A DNA stretch of 12,833 bases from assembly GCA_946482495.1 (NCBI GenBank), contig CAMLRV010000040.1, positions 1 through 12,833 of the forward strand, in the 5' to 3' direction. A model generated the notes under the pieces. The model was not told the origin of the DNA, searched no databases, and saw only the letters and a list, made by a program, of their open reading frames with translations. This DNA is from an uncultured Flavobacteriia bacterium. GTDB lineage: Bacteria; Bacteroidota; Bacteroidia; Flavobacteriales; Flavobacteriaceae. Every line of letters starts with the position of its first letter. The first letter of the stretch is position 1. The position numbers and the translations under genes are program-made. Of this stretch, positions 8,825 to 12,833 are shown one piece after another.

Positions 8825-9205
8825 ATGAATATACCAGCAAACTTAAAGTACACAAAAGACCACGAGTGGGTTTCAATTGATGGAGATGTAGCAACTGTAG
8901 GAATTACTGATTTTGCTCAAAAAGAATTAGGAGACATTGTTTATGTTGAAGTAGAAACTTTAGACCAAACTTTAGATAAAGATGAAGTTTTTGGAACTGT
9001 GGAAGCTGTAAAAACTGTTTCTGATTTATTTTTACCATTAAGTGGAGAAATTATCGAATTTAATGAAGATTTAGAAAGCAATCCAGAAGCTGTAAACTCT
9101 GATCCTTATGGAGCAGGATGGATGGTAAAAGTGAAGATTTCTAACACAGATGAAATCGCTGAATTATTATCAAGTGAAGATTACACAGCACTTATCGGAG
9201 CATAA
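8825..9205 (+). CDS. gcvH: Glycine cleavage system H protein
   Basis: The product is 126 residues, the usual length for GcvH. This small cytoplasmic protein carries a lipoyl group on a lysine and shuttles the aminomethyl group and reducing equivalents between the P, T and L proteins of glycine cleavage. It can also serve in lipoate relay. The start [20 protein letters not shown] is the classic H-protein entry. [20 protein letters not shown] contains the lipoylated lysine, K63, with the usual glutamate three residues before it. [19 protein letters not shown] is the conserved C-terminal part. The ATG lies in an A-rich context (TTAAAAAGAAATG), typical of flavobacteria. A TAnnTTTG element stands just upstream, and the 3' end overlaps the next reading frame. 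The genes for the P, T and L proteins are not in this window. Confidence 0.97.
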   Translation: MNIPANLKYTKDHEWVSIDGDVATVGITDFAQKELGDIVYVEVETLDQTLDKDEVFGTVEAVKTVSDLFLPLSGEIIEFNEDLESNPEAVNSDPYGAGWMVKVKISNTDEIAELLSSEDYTALIGA

Positions 9206-9542
9206 TTTATATAAAGTTCTTGCGGTTTTTTGGACAATTATAATCTTTTATTTTTGTTTAGAAGAAGCACCGAAAGTTCCTAAAATTACTTTCCAATATA
9301 AAGACAAAGTAGTACATTTTATTTTTTACTTTACTTTCGTTTTGCTTTGGACAAAAAGTTTAAAATACAAACCATTAAAACATGTTTTAATGGTTTTGTT
9401 TTTGGGTATAATTATGGGAATTACCATTGAATTGTTGCAAGAAAATTTTACTTTAAATAGAACCTTTGATTGGTTTGATATTTTAGCAAATACAATTGGG
9501 GCTGTTGCAAGTTTTACTTATGTAAAAAAGTTTGTGCAATAA
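9150..9542 (+). CDS. VanZ-like small integral membrane protein
   Basis: This is a small membrane protein of up to 130 residues with four predicted membrane segments, at about 22-37, 53-68, 76-96 and 109-126. The [13 protein letters not shown] stretch, then ITIELLQ, then [15 protein letters not shown], is the pattern of the VanZ-like family. VanZ itself gives low-level teicoplanin resistance in enterococci, but most relatives have no known role, so no resistance function should be assumed. The start is uncertain. The ATG at 9150 overlaps gcvH by 56 bases and adds about 20 hydrophilic residues; GTG at 9174 is in frame and would shorten that overlap to 32 bases. No ATG lies between the gcvH stop and the first membrane segment. 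The overlap implies translation coupled to gcvH and one transcript. A strong terminator follows 10 bases after the stop. Confidence 0.85.
   Translation: MKSLNYYQVKITQHLSEHNLYKVLAVFWTIIIFYFCLEEAPKVPKITFQYKDKVVHFIFYFTFVLLWTKSLKYKPLKHVLMVLFLGIIMGITIELLQENFTLNRTFDWFDILANTIGAVASFTYVKKFVQ
9505..9534 (+). promoter_or_regulatory. Possible deoC promoter inside the end of vanZ
   Basis: TTG at 9505-9507 and AAAGTTTG at 9527-9534 are 19 bases apart, a spacing that suits the flavobacterial TTG / TAnnTTTG promoter. The -7 match has one mismatch (A for the first T). A transcript starting near 9540 would carry the 9553-9580 hairpin in its leader before deoC. This is a weak, purely sequence-based guess. Confidence 0.2.
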
Positions 9543-9552
9543 AAAACAAATT

Positions 9553-9580
9553 AAAAATCTCACATTTATGAGATTTTTTT
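9553..9580 (+). terminator. Intrinsic terminator between vanZ-like gene and deoC
   Basis: AAAAATCTCA (9553-9562) and TGAGATTTTT (9569-9578) form a perfect 10-bp stem around a 6-base loop, with the T run continuing to 9580. It begins 10 bases after the vanZ-like stop and ends 11 bases before the deoC ATG. The A-run and T-run would let it act on both strands, though no opposing gene is visible. Confidence 0.8.
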
Positions 9581-9591
9581 ATTTTTACAAA

Positions 9592-10335
9592 ATGAACATC
9601 AGGCAATATTTAGATTCTACGTATTTAAAAACGGCAACTCAAGCAAAAGTTTCTGAAAAAGAAAACAATGTTTTAGTAGCTAATTTTGTGCAAGAAGCTA
9701 TTGACGAACAGTTCAAATTGGTAATGATACGGCCTAATAAAGTTGCATTAGCTAAAAAACTAATTGTAGAGCAAGATGCTAAGGTTTTGGTGGGAACAGT
9801 AATTGGTTTTCCAGAAGGAACCAATACTATTGAAGAAAAACTTTCAGAAGCCAAAAAAGCTATTGCAGCCGGAGCAGATGAGTTAGATTTTGTTGTGAAT
9901 TTCGAAGCCTTTAAAAACGGAGAAATTGATTTAGTGAAATGTGAGATTTTTAAAGGAACTCTTTTCGCTTTACAACACTTCAAAACGATCAAATGGATTA
10001 TTGAAGTAGCAGCTTTAAGCGGAGCTCAAATCATTCAATTGACCTCACTGATTAAAAATGTGGTTGCCGCCAATTGTAAAGAAAAAGATTTTGAAAATGT
10101 GTTTGTGAAATCGTCAACCGGATTTTATAATACACTAGATGGTTCACCGAATGGAGCGACTATTCCGGTTATCATTGCCATGTTAGAAAACGCATTTCCA
10201 TTACCAGTGAAAGCTTCGGGCGGAATCAAAACCCAAGAAGAAGCACTTGAAATGATAAAATTAGGGGTAAAAAGAATCGGAACATCATCAGCCAAAGCCA
10301 TTTCTGAAGGTGTAGCGGTTTCTGAGGGGTATTAA
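9592..10335 (+). CDS. deoC: Deoxyribose-phosphate aldolase
   Basis: The product is 247 residues, the usual size for DERA. It is a class I aldolase that splits 2-deoxyribose 5-phosphate into glyceraldehyde 3-phosphate and acetaldehyde in deoxynucleoside salvage, in the cytoplasm. The TIM-barrel signatures are present: VGTVIGFPEGTNTIEEKLSE, ADELDFVVN with D99 in the place of E. coli D102, FVKSSTGF with K173 as the Schiff-base lysine (E. coli K167), and VKASGGIKT with K207 (E. coli K201), then IGTSSAKAI near the end. The start is the ATG at 9592 giving MNIRQYLDST. The frame opens further upstream at 9532, but that extension would be encoded by the terminator hairpin and overlap the vanZ-like gene, so it is rejected. 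No other deo gene is next to it, so it may be transcribed alone. No terminator follows it. Confidence 0.96.
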   Translation: MNIRQYLDSTYLKTATQAKVSEKENNVLVANFVQEAIDEQFKLVMIRPNKVALAKKLIVEQDAKVLVGTVIGFPEGTNTIEEKLSEAKKAIAAGADELDFVVNFEAFKNGEIDLVKCEIFKGTLFALQHFKTIKWIIEVAALSGAQIIQLTSLIKNVVAANCKEKDFENVFVKSSTGFYNTLDGSPNGATIPVIIAMLENAFPLPVKASGGIKTQEEALEMIKLGVKRIGTSSAKAISEGVAVSEGY

Positions 10336-10343
10336 AAAGAGCC

Positions 10344-10383
10344 AAGTAAAAAGTAAAATACGATGTTAGATTTACGATTTACG
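10344..10383. repeat. Short tandem heptamer repeats after deoC
   Basis: Two small tandem repeats lie just after deoC: AAGTAAA twice at 10344-10357 and GATTTAC twice plus G at 10369-10383. Similar A-rich AAAGT tracts occur at the 3' end of maeB (about 837-883). Such tracts are common in flavobacterial intergenic DNA, from my recollection. They do not code and form no strong hairpin. Confidence 0.5.
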
Positions 10384-10419
10384 AAATTAATAATTCGATT
10401 TAAAAAAAATATAAAAAAA

Positions 10420-10462
10420 CTTTGTGAGCCTTGCGAATACCTTGCGAGCCTTGCGGTTAAAA
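10420..10462. repeat. GAGCCTTGCG tandem repeat upstream of remB
   Basis: Two imperfect 20-base units, 10420-10439 and 10440-10459, share the core GAGCCTTGCG and match at 16 of 20 positions. The smaller word CTTGCG recurs four times. The end GCGGTTAAAA leads into the A-rich start region of remB. Repeats built from CTTTGCG/CCTTGCG ending in GGTTAAA are, from memory, a common dispersed element of flavobacterial intergenic regions. A weak -7-like AAACTTTG at 10417-10424 overlaps its left edge, so the repeat may lie in the remB leader. Confidence 0.6.
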
Positions 10463-10476
10463 AATAAAGCATCAAA

Positions 10477-12561
10477 ATGAAAAAAATATTAAGTACAATC
10501 GTTATTCTGTTTTCTCTAACTGTTTTCTCACAAAACAATGTAGAAAAACTTCCAATTTTTGAAAATTGTAAAGTCAAACCAGAAGACGAAACTTGTTTTT
10601 TTACCACCATTCAAGATCATTTTAAGCAAAATTTCAATAAAGATTATACCGCTGAAAAATCTACCATCATTGCACTTTTTGCAGTTGATACCTTAGGGAA
10701 ATTCGATTTATTATATATCGATGCTGCTTCAGAAGAAATTAAAGCCGAAACCAAACGCGTTTTTTCATTACTTTCCAATGTTGATCCTGCTACGTATAAC
10801 GGAAAACCAGTTTATGCCAAGTATACCCTGAAAGTTAACTTCCCTTTTTCAGATGATGAAAGAACCAAAAAAGTTGATGAAAATGCTTATCATACCGAAA
10901 AAATTACTGCCGATACAGAATTAAACGAATTTAAAGATATCGTTTATCATAAATTTCAAAATCCACAATTTAAAAGCGGATTAAACATTCCTTTCAATCA
11001 TCAAAAATATGCCGAATTTGAAGCCTATATGAATCAAGTAGGAACAAATAATCACACGGCTGAAAAACCTTATTCGTATAAAGATGTGGCCAAATATTAT
11101 GATTTTGAAAAAAATTATAATGCTAAATTGATGAAAAAAACCTCTTGGTTAGGAAGAAAGTTTTGGAATGAAAACATAGTTGAAGTACAAGGCGATGGTT
11201 ATTGGTTTTTATTCAACCCAATTTTAGATGTTCGTGGTGGAAAAGATTTTAGCAGCGAATTACAAAATACCTTTGTGAATACACGTGGTGTGAACATTCA
11301 AGCTGGAATTGGAAACAACATTACATTAACCACATCTATTTACGAAAGTCAGGGTCGTTTTGCAGATTATTATAATGCTTATGCCGTGAGTTTAAAACCA
11401 TCAGGAGGAAACCCAGCAACGATTCCTGGAGTTGGAATTGCGAAAAAATTTAAAGTTGATGCTTTCGATTTCCCTATGGCAGAAGCCAATATTAAATTTA
11501 CAGCTAGCAGATTCTTTGATGTGCAATTAGGTTACGGAAGAAACTTTATTGGAGATGGATATCGTTCTATCATTCAAGGTGATGCTACGAGTCCGTATCC
11601 GTTTATCAAATTCAATACTACTTTCTGGAAAGTAAAATATACCAACACCTACATGTTTTTACGTGATATTACTCCAGAAAACACAGCAGAAGACACGTAT
11701 GCTTCTAAATACATGGCGAATCACTACTTAAGTTGGAACGTAACTAAAAGATGGAATTTAGGATTATTTGAAAGTGTAGTTTGGTCGAACACGAACGGAA
11801 GAGGATTTGATCCGAACTTCATCAACCCAATTATTTTCTATAGAGCAGTTGAGTTTGCTTCTTCGCCAAAATCGGGGAATGCCTTATTAGGGATTACTTC
11901 AAAATACAAATTCAACAGTTTAATTAGTGCGTACGGGCAATTGTTAATCGACGAGTTTTCTGTTGGCGATGTCTCAAAAGGAAATAAAAGCTGGAAAAAC
12001 AAATTCGGATATCAAATTGGAGCTAAATATTTCAATGCATTCAACATTCAAAACTTAACGCTTCAGGCAGAATATAATATTGTGCGTCCGTATGTGTATT
12101 CGCACAGTGTAACACTTACGAATTACACGCACAACAATCAGAGTATGGGACACGCTTGGGGAGCTAACTTTAAAGAATTAATTGGAATTGCGCGTTATAA
12201 CAAAAACAGATATTTTGCACAGGCGAAGTTAATTTACGGAAAACGCGGATTTGATTATACAGACGGAACCAATAACTACAATTACGGAACCAACTTGTTT
12301 ATTCCATACGATAGTGAAACCAATCCACGCCCATATGATGAAGGTGCTTTTGCCGGACAAGGTAATACCACAACTATTTTAATTGGAGATTTCACAGCGG
12401 GTTACATAATTAATCCATCTTCAAATTTGAAAATATTTGCAAACGTGGTTCACAGAAGTTTCGACCCAACTAAAACCTCAGTAACATTCGACAAATCCAA
12501 CACTACTTGGGTTTCTGTAGGTATTTCTACCGACTTATTTAACTGGTATTTTGATTATTAA
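10477..12561 (+). CDS. remB: RemB-like gliding motility outer-membrane protein
   Basis: The gene encodes 694 residues. A signal peptide (MKKILSTIVILFSLTVFS, likely cut before Q19) sends it out of the cytoplasm. Residues about 22-124 resemble the C-terminal domain of Bacteroidota TonB-like proteins: LPIFENC, a second cysteine (C31 and C40), IQDHFKQNF, LFAVDTLGKF, and YNGKPVYAKYTLKVNFPF. No membrane anchor or proline-rich linker precedes it. A hydrophilic helical stretch (about 125-230) leads into a beta-rich, aromatic region (about 231-694) with QLGYGRNFIGDGYRSIIQGD near 350-368, a pattern I associate with RemB and Wzi-like outer-membrane barrels of this phylum. It ends in FNWYFDY. The name rests on this pattern and on its place after sprA, gcvH, vanZ-like and deoC, which matches the remB locus of F. 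johnsoniae as I remember it. The exact role of RemB in gliding is poorly defined. There is no T9SS sorting domain at the C-terminus. No clear terminator follows directly. Confidence 0.75.
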   Translation: MKKILSTIVILFSLTVFSQNNVEKLPIFENCKVKPEDETCFFTTIQDHFKQNFNKDYTAEKSTIIALFAVDTLGKFDLLYIDAASEEIKAETKRVFSLLSNVDPATYNGKPVYAKYTLKVNFPFSDDERTKKVDENAYHTEKITADTELNEFKDIVYHKFQNPQFKSGLNIPFNHQKYAEFEAYMNQVGTNNHTAEKPYSYKDVAKYYDFEKNYNAKLMKKTSWLGRKFWNENIVEVQGDGYWFLFNPILDVRGGKDFSSELQNTFVNTRGVNIQAGIGNNITLTTSIYESQGRFADYYNAYAVSLKPSGGNPATIPGVGIAKKFKVDAFDFPMAEANIKFTASRFFDVQLGYGRNFIGDGYRSIIQGDATSPYPFIKFNTTFWKVKYTNTYMFLRDITPENTAEDTYASKYMANHYLSWNVTKRWNLGLFESVVWSNTNGRGFDPNFINPIIFYRAVEFASSPKSGNALLGITSKYKFNSLISAYGQLLIDEFSVGDVSKGNKSWKNKFGYQIGAKYFNAFNIQNLTLQAEYNIVRPYVYSHSVTLTNYTHNNQSMGHAWGANFKELIGIARYNKNRYFAQAKLIYGKRGFDYTDGTNNYNYGTNLFIPYDSETNPRPYDEGAFAGQGNTTTILIGDFTAGYIINPSSNLKIFANVVHRSFDPTKTSVTFDKSNTTWVSVGISTDLFNWYFDY

Positions 12562-12572
12562 TAAGTTAATTA

Positions 12573-12604
12573 GCACGCAGATTTGAAAGATTAAAAGGAT
12601 TTTT
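12573..12604. repeat. ACGCAGATT-type dispersed intergenic sequence
   Basis: The stretch starting GCACGCAGATTTGAAAGATT and continuing AAAAGGATTTTT resembles another family of short non-coding repeats seen in flavobacterial intergenic DNA, from my recollection. It begins 11 bases after the remB stop and shows no coding potential. Only one copy is in the window. Confidence 0.4.
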
Positions 12605-12616
12605 CGCCTGTTGCGT

Positions 12617-12632
12617 AAAGTCTCCCGACTTT
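12617..12632. repeat. Perfect 6-bp hairpin after remB
   Basis: AAAGTC and GACTTT flank a TCCC loop, forming a compact perfect hairpin 55 bases after the remB stop. No T run follows on the + strand (GAGCTAAAAAAT), so it is not a standard terminator for remB. It is probably part of the repeat-rich spacer. Confidence 0.45.
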
Positions 12633-12673
12633 GAGCTAAAAAATATTGAAGTCTCTTGTGTTCTTTTACAAGC

Positions 12674-12706
12674 AGACCTAACATGTTTTTAAAACCTGTC
12701 AGGTCT
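12674..12706. repeat. 33-bp imperfect palindrome (AGACCT...AGGTCT)
   Basis: The 16-base arms 12674-12689 and 12691-12706 are inverted copies around a single central T, with 14 of 16 positions pairing. The right arm reads AAAACCTGTCAGGTCT; the left arm has two changes from its complement. Palindromes of the AGACCTGACAGGTTTT type are, from memory, a frequent dispersed element in flavobacteria, usually between genes. It could also act as a hairpin in the 3' trailer of remB. The two mismatches in the left arm suggest a decaying copy. Confidence 0.65.
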
Positions 12707-12720
12707 AAGATGTAAAAAAG

Positions 12721-12787
12721 AAAAAAGACCCATTAGATGTTATATGGCGTATAAAAAATGATGGTTTGTATCGTCTGGATCTTTTTT
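12721..12787. terminator. Possible two-way terminator with long loop
   Basis: AAAAAAGACC (12721-12730) can pair with GGATCTTTTTT (12777-12787) over 10 bp with one bulged A. The loop of 46 bases holds a smaller hairpin, TTATA (12740-12744) with TATAA (12750-12754). The A-run and T-run would suit termination on either strand. It could end the remB transcript or that of a minus-strand gene entering from the right. The long loop makes this uncertain. Confidence 0.3.
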
Positions 12788-12832
12788 GCTAACTAAACTA
12801 ATTTTTATTAAATTCGCTTTTTTTAAAATTAA
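12740..12832 (-). CDS. Possible C-terminal end of a minus-strand gene
   Basis: On the minus strand one frame is open from the window edge to a TAA whose complement is at 12740-12742, giving 30 residues ending KKDPDDTNHHFLYAI. The other two frames hit stops within a few codons of each other. A T-rich tract on the minus strand (complement of 12715-12728) follows 11 bases after the stop, as expected at the end of a gene. I do not recognise the family, and in DNA this AT-rich a 30-codon open frame could be chance. Confidence 0.25.
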   Translation of the reverse strand, partial: LILKKANLIKISLVSKKDPDDTNHHFLYAI

Positions 12833-12833
12833 T

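Noticed and set aside
9150..9542. Glycopeptide resistance by the VanZ-like protein
   Set aside because: Only the membrane family is recognisable. No other van gene is present, and most VanZ-like proteins have no link to resistance.
9532..9591. Longer deoC start at ATG 9532, adding 20 residues
   Set aside because: The extension overlaps the vanZ-like gene, is encoded by the terminator hairpin and its T run, and lies before the normal DERA N-terminus (MNIRQYLDST).
9639..9992. 117-codon minus-strand frame opposite deoC
   Set aside because: deoC is intact with all catalytic residues, and the opposing frame shows no motif or plausible start context.
10336..10476. Small RNA or riboswitch in the deoC-remB spacer
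   Set aside because: The spacer is made of simple repeats and A-rich runs, with no conserved riboswitch core or strong secondary structure that I can see.
12617..12632. AAAGTC/GACTTT hairpin as the remB terminator
   Set aside because: The stem is only 6 bp, is followed by GAGC and an A run instead of T residues, and lies 55 bases past the stop.

Overview
The window is about 12.8 kb of AT-rich DNA. Its style is that of a gliding member of the Flavobacteriaceae, most likely Flavobacterium or a close relative. The evidence is a complete SprA (outer-membrane channel of the type IX secretion system, T9SS), a RemB-like gliding protein, A-rich start regions in place of Shine-Dalgarno sites, one good Bacteroidota-type -7 promoter element (TAnnTTTG), and several intergenic repeats that look like the families scattered through flavobacterial genomes. 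The gene order (malic enzyme, ruvA, sprA, gcvH, vanZ-like, deoC, remB) agrees with what I recall of the sprA-remB neighbourhood in Flavobacterium johnsoniae; I could not check this here.

Layout, all confident genes on the + strand. Positions 3-866 are the C-terminal part of an NADP-type malic enzyme (maeB) that enters from the left edge, followed by an AT-rich hairpin terminator and a short dispersed repeat. ruvA (977-1558) is followed with no gap by sprA (1559-8752), which appears to start at TTG directly after the ruvA stop. After a 72-base gap with a promoter come gcvH (8825-9205) and an overlapping VanZ-like membrane protein gene (to 9542), then a strong terminator at 9553-9580. deoC starts only 11 bases further on, at 9592. 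A 141-base repeat-rich gap precedes remB (10477-12561). The last 272 bases hold no confident gene. They contain several repeats and hairpins, a 33-base imperfect palindrome, and possibly the 3' end of a minus-strand gene entering from the right edge.

Functionally the window mixes housekeeping genes (malate decarboxylation, Holliday-junction processing, glycine cleavage, deoxyribose-phosphate breakdown) with two cell-envelope proteins for gliding and secretion. SprA is the export channel for T9SS cargo such as gliding adhesins. RemB is an outer-membrane-type protein linked to gliding. The genes between them have no obvious role in motility, so their grouping is probably conserved synteny and not one pathway.

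I found no tRNA, rRNA, CRISPR array, insertion sequence or phage gene, and no clearly new system. The points most worth a second look are the TonB-C-like domain at the N-terminus of RemB, the zero-gap TTG start of the very long sprA, the terminator pressed against deoC, and the repeat clusters on both sides of remB.
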